From positions 1 to 53,125 of the forward strand of contig JAFXUD010000084.1 of the NCBI GenBank assembly GCA_017535315.1: a stretch of 53,125 nt of DNA. The letters are read 5' to 3'. The notes beneath the pieces were generated by a model. The model was not told the origin of the DNA. It saw only the letters and a list, made by a program, of their open reading frames with translations, and made no database searches. Positions within the stretch are counted from its first letter, which is position 1, and each line of letters starts with the position of its first letter. The DNA comes from Victivallales bacterium (GTDB lineage: Bacteria; Verrucomicrobiota; Lentisphaeria; Oligosphaerales; Oligosphaeraceae). This document shows positions 8,176-15,860 of this stretch, piece by piece. The position numbers were made by a program, and so were the translations under genes.

Positions 8176-9939
8176 ATGTTCAAGATTTGGCGTAGTCAAT
8201 ACAGCAAATACGGACATAGTCCTGAGGCGGAAAATGAGCTTTTTGCAGAAACATACACAGCCGATGCGACTTATACCGACGCTGAACTGAAATACATCTC
8301 TGACGGCGGCTTCAATGGCATCTGGCTGAACATGCTGCTGCACAATGTGGTGTATAACGAGGCTTTTCCAGAGTTTGGCCTGTATGCAAAGGAGCAGCAG
8401 GAAAAGCTGCGTTCCTTGATAAAGCGCGCCGCGAACTATGGCATCAAGGTCTATCTGTGCTGCCAGCCTCCAAGAGCCGTGAATGAATGGGACAAGGCAT
8501 TCTGGGAAAAGCATGGCGATGTGGCAGGTGCCGCGGAGAGACTGTCTGCGCTTTGGGGCACAAAGGACGGACACGAATACTCCAACTTCATCTCGATTTG
8601 CACGTCGCTGCCCAAGGTGCAGAAGTATCTGGAGGAGGCATTTGCCGACTTGAGCAGGGCATTACCAGATTTGGGCGGATACATCTTGATTACGGCCTCG
8701 GAGTTTCCTGCGCACTGCCGCACATTTCCGCATGTGAACGGCTGGCAGTGCCCTCGCTGTGGGAAACGTCCTCCCGAGGATGTGATTGCCGAGGTCATCA
8801 ATTGCGTTGAAAGGGGAGTGCATTCCGTTGCACCGCAGCAGACTGTCATTGCGTGGAACTGGTCCTGGCGCACCACTATGAACGCATCCCCCTCCATAAT
8901 AATACGCCAGTTGAAGGGAAACTTGGTGATAATGGGCGATGCAGAAAGAGGTGGCCGTGACAAGGCAGGCACCCTCATCGACGAATATGCAATGTGCTAT
9001 GAAGGACCTTCGCCGATTTTCCTGGAGGACATGGCAGCAGCCGAGGCGCATAATTTTGGCACAGCGGCCAAATTGCAACTGAATGTAACGCACGAGTTGG
9101 CTTCTGTGCCGAATTTGCCAGTGCCAGGCCAGTTGTTCGCCCGTGCGCAATGGGTGAAGCATACCAGCTCATGCGCTGGTTTCATGGGGTGCTGGAATTT
9201 TGGGAATGCCATTACAGCCAACACGGCGGCCTTCCACTACTTTACCAGCCAGGAGTGCCCGAATGATATGACGGAGGCGCTGGTGACCTTTGCAGCACGC
9301 TACTTCCCTGGATGCGATGCAAACAAGGTGGCTGACGGCTGGAAAGCCTTTGGCGATGCCCTGGAGGGCTACCCCCATTGCTCGCCCTGGCTGTATATGG
9401 GATGCGTGAACTGGGCATTGGGGTATTTCTGCCCGCCTGGAAAAATGAATGGCAAAGGCGGGCGTTCCTGGCAGTATGATGTACGGGGGGATGATTTGTC
9501 CGCTGCATTTGCCAAAAGCCTCGATCACGCTGACCCCAATACTCCCAGAAGCAGTTTCACCGATGTGGAGGTACTGGAGAGGATGCAGCGCATATCCCAA
9601 AAATGGACCCAGGCGTTGAAATTGTTCGAAGAAGGACTTGCTTCCTCGGCAACCCATCATGCAGAGGAAGAGCTGAACACGGCCAAAGTCGTGAATGCAT
9701 GTTTCATAAGCACCTGCAATATGTTGCGCTTCTATTTGATGAAGAAAAATGGCGGCACTGGACATGAGTATCTGGAGCTGCAGAGGCAGGAGCTGAAAAA
9801 TGTGCTTGCTGTGGTGAATATCGTCAAGGCGGACAAACGCCAGGGCTTCCATAGCGAGGCACAGGTCTATATGTTTGATGCAAAAATGCTTGAAGAGAAG
9901 ATAGAGAAGTTGAAGAAATTAACTGGAGCTGAAGAATGA
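8176..9939 (+). CDS. Glycoside hydrolase-like TIM-barrel protein of unknown family
   Basis: A 588-residue protein without signal peptide. The first ~300 residues look like a (beta/alpha)8 barrel: YISDGGFNGIWLN, IKRAANYGIKVYLCCQPPRA, LPDLGGYILITASEF and QQTVIAWNWSW are typical barrel-strand segments, and acidic residues at strand ends could be catalytic. A Cys block WQCPRCGKRP recalls the Cys-rich segment of the DUF4838 protein three genes downstream (CQCEGC), so the two may be distant relatives related to the GH20 superfamily. The C-terminus is helical and charged. I do not recognise a defined family. I start it at the second ATG (8176) because GGAG stands 6 nt before it; the ATG at 8170 directly abuts GGAG. 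The end overlaps the next gene by 4 bp. Confidence 0.65.
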   Translation: MFKIWRSQYSKYGHSPEAENELFAETYTADATYTDAELKYISDGGFNGIWLNMLLHNVVYNEAFPEFGLYAKEQQEKLRSLIKRAANYGIKVYLCCQPPRAVNEWDKAFWEKHGDVAGAAERLSALWGTKDGHEYSNFISICTSLPKVQKYLEEAFADLSRALPDLGGYILITASEFPAHCRTFPHVNGWQCPRCGKRPPEDVIAEVINCVERGVHSVAPQQTVIAWNWSWRTTMNASPSIIIRQLKGNLVIMGDAERGGRDKAGTLIDEYAMCYEGPSPIFLEDMAAAEAHNFGTAAKLQLNVTHELASVPNLPVPGQLFARAQWVKHTSSCAGFMGCWNFGNAITANTAAFHYFTSQECPNDMTEALVTFAARYFPGCDANKVADGWKAFGDALEGYPHCSPWLYMGCVNWALGYFCPPGKMNGKGGRSWQYDVRGDDLSAAFAKSLDHADPNTPRSSFTDVEVLERMQRISQKWTQALKLFEEGLASSATHHAEEELNTAKVVNACFISTCNMLRFYLMKKNGGTGHEYLELQRQELKNVLAVVNIVKADKRQGFHSEAQVYMFDAKMLEEKIEKLKKLTGAEE

Positions 9940-10583
9940 AAAATCTGCTATTGCTTGGCGATTCCATCCGCAGAGGGTATGACTCCTTCGTACAGGAAAA
10001 ACTGGTGGGACGCATGAACGTTTATTTTTCAGAGGACAATGGACGCTTTGCGCAATACACGTTGCGCACGCTCAGCAATTGGGTAGGCGAGCTTTCCCTG
10101 CCTGAAATCCATCTGGTCCATTGGAACAATGGTCTATGGGATGTCGTTCACATGAACGCCAATCCAACTGGCTGCGACGGCGAAGCCGAAGGCGAGACCA
10201 TCTCCCCTGAAAACGTGCCAAACGAATGCCGCTTTGACAAGGAGCCGTTGACACCGCCTGAGATGTACCGCTATATGCTGGGGAGAATCCTGACGAGAAT
10301 CCACCAGTTTTTCCCAAAGGCGGAGGTGGTTTTCGCCACCACGACGCCTGTAATAGAAGAGCAGTCCAACTGGGCATACCGTTCCAATGCGGAAATCGAT
10401 GCCTACAACCAAATTGCAAGGGAGGTGCTGGTGCCGCGCGGTGTCCGCATCAACGAACTAGGCGACTTTGCACGCAAAAACTGCCACCATCTCCATCGCG
10501 ACTGGGTTCATTACAACGATGAAGGCTGCAGTGTCCTGGCTGATGAAATCATCCGTTTCCTTGAAAAGGAGAATTTGATATGA
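9936..10583 (+). CDS. SGNH/GDSL-type hydrolase
   Basis: A 215-residue esterase of the SGNH fold. LLLGDSIRRGYD (residues 4-15) contains the nucleophile Ser (block I). VHWNNGLWDV near 66 contains the block III Asn. HRDWVHYNDEGC near 188-199 contains the Asp-x-x-His pair of block V. No signal peptide, so cytosolic; the likely role is removal of an acyl group from a sugar or sugar acid, alongside the SASA esterase. Its ATG overlaps the upstream stop (ATGA) and its own stop overlaps the start of the glycyl radical enzyme, so the three are translationally coupled. Substrate unknown. Confidence 0.8.
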   Translation: MKNLLLLGDSIRRGYDSFVQEKLVGRMNVYFSEDNGRFAQYTLRTLSNWVGELSLPEIHLVHWNNGLWDVVHMNANPTGCDGEAEGETISPENVPNECRFDKEPLTPPEMYRYMLGRILTRIHQFFPKAEVVFATTTPVIEEQSNWAYRSNAEIDAYNQIAREVLVPRGVRINELGDFARKNCHHLHRDWVHYNDEGCSVLADEIIRFLEKENLI

Positions 10584-12625
10584 ACTACGCACCTTTTGAT
10601 GAACTTCGCCCTAAGCTGGAAAAACAGTACGAAAATGCAGTCTATTCCACGGAAAACTGCTGGAGTGAAGAACAGCTTCGCCAGACATGGGAAGCGCACA
10701 AGCAGCAAAATCCCAATGAGGAGAGGCTTCTTTCACGGGCGTATCTCACCGCCTTGATTCTGAAACATGCCCCTGTGGGACTCGAACCCTTCAATCCCTT
10801 CCCTGGCAAATTTCAGACATTCAACCTGCTTCAGGAGGATTTGAACGATGGCTATAAGCTCGCCGCCGAAAAGGTGCCTGGATACACAAGCGGAAGAGAC
10901 ATAGAGCTGGGCATCCACTGGCAGGTCGATCGCAGCCACGTGGCGCCAGACTGGAAACTGCTTTCCAAACTGGGACTGCCTGGGCTGATTGAACGTGCGA
11001 AAAAGGGAAGCTCCCCATTCCACAAGGCAGTCGTGATGGTCTATGAGGCGCTGGCGGAGTTTTGCCACAGGGTTGCCGCCATCAACCAGAACCCCGTCTA
11101 TGAGGCGATTACAAACCACGCGCCAAGCACTCTCCACGAGGCGTTTGCGCTGGCCTACGTGCTACATGATGCCATCGAGTTCGCTGGCGAGGAGGTCCGC
11201 ACCATGGGACGCTTCGATACGCTCTACAACCACTTTTACCTCGCCGATTTGGCGGCGGGCCGTCTGACACGCGATTCCGCCAAGGAGCTCATCAAGTTCT
11301 TCTGGATAGCCTTCTACGCACGCTACCAGGGTAAGCGCTTCGGCAAGAACTTCTGCTTCGGCCCCGACATCAACGAGCTGTCGTACCTGGGGATGGAAGC
11401 GTACTACGAGATGAACATCGTTGACCCGAAACTCTCCGTACTAGTGCGGGATGACATGCCGCAGGATTTTGCCGAGCTCTACGCACGCTGCATCCGCGAC
11501 GGACGCACCGCCATCGTCTCGCTCAACTACCAGGTGGTAGTGGATGGACTGATTCGCCATGGGCGCACACCCGAGGACGCAGCCGAGTTCGTCCCCATCG
11601 GCTGCTACGAGCCTGCCGTGGCGGGCAAGGAGATTTCCTGCTCTGGCACGACGCACGTCTATCTGCCCATCCCCGTGCTAAGCGTGCTCAATTCAGGCAA
11701 CGATTACAGCACCTTTGAGGAGTTCAAAAACGCCTACCTGGAGCAGCTCCGCACCATCTGCACGATTATGCAGGAAAAGCAGATTCTCTGCGACATAGCC
11801 TGGAAATATGTCAACCCCGTGCCGCTGCTTTCAGGCACATTCGATTCCTGCATGGAAAATGAACGGGACATTTCCAACGCAGGAGCACTCTACAATTCCT
11901 CGGGTACCGCCATCTTCTATCTGGCCGATGCCGTCGATTCCCTTGAGGCCATCCGCTACATGGTCTATGAACACAAGCTATGCACGCTTGCCGAACTGCG
12001 CCAAATTCTGAAGGACAACTGGCAGGGACATGATAAACTTCGTACAGTAGCCATGCGCAAGACTGCCAAATGGGGAAACAACAATCCACAGGCTGATGAG
12101 CTGGCAGTCGAAATCACCTCCTTCATCTCCAAGCTCCTCTTCAAGCTCCCCAATGGCCGCGGCGGCACCTTCTTCCCCTCCATCTACGGACAGCATGTCG
12201 TTGAGACGGGGAAGGTCGTCGGCGCCTTCCCATCGGGACGCCTGGCGGGCGAACCAATGTCCAAGAACATGGACGCGGTCATCGGCATGGACAAGAACGG
12301 CATCACCGCCCTGATGGATTCCGTCCTGAAGGTTGATATGCGGCAATTCCCCTGCGGCACCTGCCTGGACATCATGCTCCACCCAACCTCCGTCCGAGGC
12401 GATGAAGGCATAAAAATCCTGACCTCCATCATCCGCACCTTCATCGCACATGGCGGCAGCGGCATCCAGTTCAACATCTTCGACGCCGCAGTGCTGCGCG
12501 ATGCGCAGGTGCATCCTGAAAAATACGAAAACCTGCAGGTGCGCGTCTGCGGCTGGAACGTCCGCTTCAACGACTTGACGCCAGAGGCGCAGGAGACATT
12601 CATCCGCCAAGCGGAGGCATTGTAA
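10580..12625 (+). CDS. Glycyl radical enzyme 1 (eliminase/dehydratase-like, new subgroup)
   Basis: A 681-residue member of the pyruvate formate-lyase superfamily, oxygen-sensitive and active only after a glycyl radical is formed. The thiyl Cys is C342 in IGCYEP; E344 completes the Cys-x-Glu pair typical of glycyl radical dehydratases and C-X lyases, whereas pyruvate formate-lyase has Cys-Cys. The radical site is G658 in RVCGWNVRFNDL, 24 residues from the end. Characterised families usually read RVSGY or RVAGY/F here, so Cys-Gly-Trp is unusual. AAGGAG lies 8 nt before the start, inside the preceding gene. The substrate is not one I can name: no microcompartment, choline, hydroxyproline or sulfonate genes are nearby. 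Neighbouring esterases and glycosidases point to a carbohydrate-derived diol or acid. Confidence 0.85.
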   Translation: MNYAPFDELRPKLEKQYENAVYSTENCWSEEQLRQTWEAHKQQNPNEERLLSRAYLTALILKHAPVGLEPFNPFPGKFQTFNLLQEDLNDGYKLAAEKVPGYTSGRDIELGIHWQVDRSHVAPDWKLLSKLGLPGLIERAKKGSSPFHKAVVMVYEALAEFCHRVAAINQNPVYEAITNHAPSTLHEAFALAYVLHDAIEFAGEEVRTMGRFDTLYNHFYLADLAAGRLTRDSAKELIKFFWIAFYARYQGKRFGKNFCFGPDINELSYLGMEAYYEMNIVDPKLSVLVRDDMPQDFAELYARCIRDGRTAIVSLNYQVVVDGLIRHGRTPEDAAEFVPIGCYEPAVAGKEISCSGTTHVYLPIPVLSVLNSGNDYSTFEEFKNAYLEQLRTICTIMQEKQILCDIAWKYVNPVPLLSGTFDSCMENERDISNAGALYNSSGTAIFYLADAVDSLEAIRYMVYEHKLCTLAELRQILKDNWQGHDKLRTVAMRKTAKWGNNNPQADELAVEITSFISKLLFKLPNGRGGTFFPSIYGQHVVETGKVVGAFPSGRLAGEPMSKNMDAVIGMDKNGITALMDSVLKVDMRQFPCGTCLDIMLHPTSVRGDEGIKILTSIIRTFIAHGGSGIQFNIFDAAVLRDAQVHPEKYENLQVRVCGWNVRFNDLTPEAQETFIRQAEAL

Positions 12626-12627
12626 CC

Positions 12628-13527
12628 ATGAACGAAGCCCGCTATATCGACATCAAGCGCTTTGCCGTGCATGACGGTCCAGGTATCCGCACCACGCTGT
12701 TCTTGAAAGGCTGCCCGTTGCGCTGTATCTGGTGCCACAACCCTGAAAGTCGCTTTCCCCAGCCCGAGCTGGCCATCCACTACCCGAAATGCACCTGCTG
12801 CGGCGAATGTGCCAAAGTTTGCTCCTGCCACGCTATCGTCAACGGCGTGCATGAGTTCAAGCGCGCCAACTGCAAGGCATGCGGCAAATGTGTTGACGCA
12901 TGTCCCTCTGGCGTGCTGGAGCTTTTCGGCAAAACCATCACGGTGGATGAAGCGGCTGAAAAACTGCTGGAGGACAGGATTTTCTACGCCGACGGCGGCG
13001 GCATTACAATCTCTGGCGGCGAACCGCTGCTGCACAGTGGCTTCTGCGCGGATCTGCTGAAAAGGATGCACTCCGAGGGCATCCACTGCGCAATCGACAC
13101 CTGCGGCAACGTCCCATGGTCGGCCTTTGAAGCAGTGCTGCCCTATACGGACATCTTTCTCTACGACTTCAAATGCGCCGATTCAGAGAAGCATAAGCAG
13201 CTGACGGGCTGCGGCAACGAGCTGATTCTGGAGAACCTGAAAAAGCTGAATGCAACTGGCAAGGAGATTGAAATCCGCATGATCATGGTGCCCGAGCACA
13301 ACATGGCGGAAGGCAACCTGAAGGCGGCGGGTGAGTTTCTTGCGCCGCTCAAAAGCATCTCCGCTGTCCGCCTGCTGGCTTACCATTCGCTGGCACGCTC
13401 CAAGTTCCAAGCGGTAGGACACCCCGACACCATGCCAGACGTGCCTTCACCAGACGCCGATACCCTGGAACACTGTGCGGACATCCTCCGCACATACGGC
13501 GTGAAGGTCATCAATTCGTTGAAATAA
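12628..13527 (+). CDS. Glycyl radical enzyme activating enzyme (radical SAM)
   Basis: A 299-residue radical SAM protein that uses S-adenosylmethionine to make the glycyl radical on its partner. The SAM cluster motif CxxxCxxC is C29, C33, C36 in KGCPLRCIWCHN, preceded by the family signature FAVHDGPGIRTTLFLKGC. Eight Cys between residues about 54 and 99 form two ferredoxin-like sets (CTCCGECAKVC and CKACGKCVDACP), the insert found in activases of dehydratase-type radical enzymes but absent from the pyruvate formate-lyase activase. GGGITISGGEPLL is the conserved GGE block that contacts SAM. It starts 2 nt after glycyl radical enzyme 1 and is the only activase in the window, so it probably serves both radical enzymes. 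Confidence 0.93.
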   Translation: MNEARYIDIKRFAVHDGPGIRTTLFLKGCPLRCIWCHNPESRFPQPELAIHYPKCTCCGECAKVCSCHAIVNGVHEFKRANCKACGKCVDACPSGVLELFGKTITVDEAAEKLLEDRIFYADGGGITISGGEPLLHSGFCADLLKRMHSEGIHCAIDTCGNVPWSAFEAVLPYTDIFLYDFKCADSEKHKQLTGCGNELILENLKKLNATGKEIEIRMIMVPEHNMAEGNLKAAGEFLAPLKSISAVRLLAYHSLARSKFQAVGHPDTMPDVPSPDADTLEHCADILRTYGVKVINSLK

Positions 13528-13553
13528 CCGCCCCTTCTGAAAAGGAGCTGTCC

Positions 13554-15845
13554 ATGAAATCATCATTGCTGTTATTTGTATTTGCCATATCTGCGGCTCT
13601 TTACGCTCTGGACATCACGGCGGATTTCCCCATAGTCACTACCACGGCCAAAGGGACACCCGAACAGAAGGCTCCAGAGGTGCTGCAGGAGCATCTGGAG
13701 ATAATCTTCAACCACAAAACCGTTGTCATTCCCGAGGAGAAATGGGAGAAGGGGACCCCTGCCATCCTTCTGCGGCCAGATGACAACCTGGACCAGGAAG
13801 AGTGGAACATTGAAAGCGATGGCAAGGTCCTGACCATCTCTGGCGGCTGGCCAAGGGGGCTTTTCTACGGTGTCTGCGAGTTTCTGGAAAAGTTCGGCGG
13901 GGTGCGCTGGTTCACAGAACACGAGGTCAAGATTCCGCAGCAAAAGGTCGTGACGGTTCCCGACAACGTTTCTTTTCGCCGAAAACCTGCCTTTCCTGTT
14001 CAACGCCACATCAGCAGCACCTTGGAGCACCGTGCCTATTCCAAATCCAGAGCCTATCTGAAGCTAAACCATGTTGTGCCTTACGAGGAGTGGCCGACCC
14101 TTTTCTCTGTACGAGGCGTGGGGGGTGTCCACAACTTCTGGAAACTGACCAATGCGGTTCCCGAGGGAATGGAAAGAATGCTTCCTGTAAACGGCAAGGG
14201 TGAGCCTCAGCGTGGAATCAACAACTATGGTCCCAACCAGCTCTGCTTCGCCAATCCAGAGTTTCGCGCGTTCGCCAAGCAGGAAATTGAAAAGTGGCTC
14301 GCTCCTATGAAGTCCCAAAACGGCATTTTCGGCTGGATTGATGTCTCGCAGAACGATGTATGGGACTACTGCCAATGCGAAGGCTGCAAAAAGCTTACAC
14401 AAAAATATGGAACCGTTTCTGGCGGCATGCTTGAGTTTATCAACGACATCGCCTCGGCGTTTCCAGACACTATCATCCAGACCTTCGCCTATCAGTTTAC
14501 GCAGCAGCCTCCTCAAAACATCCAGGCGAGGGACAATGTGATGATTCAAACAGCCTTCCTCAGTTCCAGCGATCTACTTCGTCCAATCTCTCATCTGAAC
14601 AATGCGGAAATCCGCCGACAATATGATGGTTGGCGCAACATCGCAAAAAAGAAGGCTGTCTGGGCCTACCATCGGCTCTACCACATGACTGAAGCCTTCC
14701 CGTGGCCGCAGTGTTGTTTCTGGAACATCGCAGAAAACCTCCGCTACTACCACGATTACGGTGCGGTCAAGTTGTATATAGAGTCCGAATATCGGGAAGG
14801 CAGGGGCGGTTTCGTCAGCCGTGCCTTCAATGATTTGCACAATTATTTGGAGTGCAAGTTGATGGATGACCCATTCCAAGATGACAAGCTTCTTATCGAG
14901 GAGTTTTTCCAATACCAGTATGGCCCTGCCGTCGATGAAATGAAGGCATACGCAGCTTATCTGAAGAAACGAATCGACGCTGTTCAAGGCAAGGTTTCCG
15001 ACAAGCCTCTCAAAACGCGTGGCATTATGGATGACGAGTTTTTCGTAACTGTCAACGGACTGTTCGCAAAAGCGGAGGAAAAAGCAGGAAACGACAGCGG
15101 TCTGCTGACCCGCATTGCCATGGAGAGAATCCCTGTTGATTTCGCGGCATTTGAAATGTGGAAACAGGGCGGCTCCGCATGCGGCGTTACAAAAGACGCA
15201 TTGGTTGACCGCCTAGAGAAAAACGTGAAACTCTTTTTCGACCGCTATCATCCTGAAAAACAGAGAAAGTTTGGGAACAAGTCCTTGGAGGAGTGGGAGA
15301 AAGAGACCTTCGACATACTGAATGTCATGCGGCATCCTCTTCCTGTTCCACCTGGCTTCGAGGATAAGGACATCATTCAGGTACCTGTTTACGGAACTTG
15401 CCACGAGAAACGGGTTCTGGTGAATGACCCCGACGCCACCTTGGGCACAGCCATGAAACTGGGCAAGGTGGCTGACCCCAAATACGACCACACGAAATAC
15501 CCCATGTTGTTCGGCATCTACGATTACACCACCAATACCTCTCTTCTCGAACGCACTATTCCAAAGGAGGAGATTCCACAGGACGAAAAAACGTACCGCC
15601 TTTACTACATAGGACGCATCGCCCCCAATGGCTTCCACAAGGAACGCCTCTATGGACACCGCTCGTGGGCCCTGCGCATCCATGAACTCTATGCCAAACT
15701 CTGGGACCCCATGGATGACAAGAGGGAGTACGACATCTACATCTCATGCAAACTCACTGGCCCTGCCTACGTGGAGGGCTCCACACTAGAGAATGCCGTT
15801 TATGTGGATAAGCTTTTGGCCGTTAAATGCAGAAATGAAGAATAA
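13554..15845 (+). CDS. Secreted DUF4838 domain protein, GH20-related
   Basis: A 763-residue protein with a Sec signal peptide (MKSSLLLFVFAISAALYALD), so periplasmic or exported. Residues about 20-130 resemble the GH20 N-terminal domain (non-catalytic alpha/beta). The middle is the DUF4838 barrel, marked by GIFGWIDVSQNDVWDYCQC and EGC near residues 262-278, with the Cys-x-Cys-x2-Cys pattern of this family. The ~130-residue C-terminus looks like a beta-sandwich, perhaps carbohydrate-binding. DUF4838 proteins are common in Lentisphaerota and Bacteroidota polysaccharide loci; activity is not established here. It is the only exported product of the operon, so it would meet the glycan first. AAGGAG precedes the ATG by 6 nt. 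Confidence 0.8.
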   Translation: MKSSLLLFVFAISAALYALDITADFPIVTTTAKGTPEQKAPEVLQEHLEIIFNHKTVVIPEEKWEKGTPAILLRPDDNLDQEEWNIESDGKVLTISGGWPRGLFYGVCEFLEKFGGVRWFTEHEVKIPQQKVVTVPDNVSFRRKPAFPVQRHISSTLEHRAYSKSRAYLKLNHVVPYEEWPTLFSVRGVGGVHNFWKLTNAVPEGMERMLPVNGKGEPQRGINNYGPNQLCFANPEFRAFAKQEIEKWLAPMKSQNGIFGWIDVSQNDVWDYCQCEGCKKLTQKYGTVSGGMLEFINDIASAFPDTIIQTFAYQFTQQPPQNIQARDNVMIQTAFLSSSDLLRPISHLNNAEIRRQYDGWRNIAKKKAVWAYHRLYHMTEAFPWPQCCFWNIAENLRYYHDYGAVKLYIESEYREGRGGFVSRAFNDLHNYLECKLMDDPFQDDKLLIEEFFQYQYGPAVDEMKAYAAYLKKRIDAVQGKVSDKPLKTRGIMDDEFFVTVNGLFAKAEEKAGNDSGLLTRIAMERIPVDFAAFEMWKQGGSACGVTKDALVDRLEKNVKLFFDRYHPEKQRKFGNKSLEEWEKETFDILNVMRHPLPVPPGFEDKDIIQVPVYGTCHEKRVLVNDPDATLGTAMKLGKVADPKYDHTKYPMLFGIYDYTTNTSLLERTIPKEEIPQDEKTYRLYYIGRIAPNGFHKERLYGHRSWALRIHELYAKLWDPMDDKREYDIYISCKLTGPAYVEGSTLENAVYVDKLLAVKCRNEE

Positions 15846-15860
15846 TACAGGAGTAGAACA

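Noticed and set aside
10580-12625. Choline TMA-lyase or pyruvate formate-lyase assignment
   Set aside because: Pyruvate formate-lyase needs Cys-Cys, absent here. Choline lyase context (microcompartment, cutD-specific neighbours) is missing, and the glycyl loop differs.
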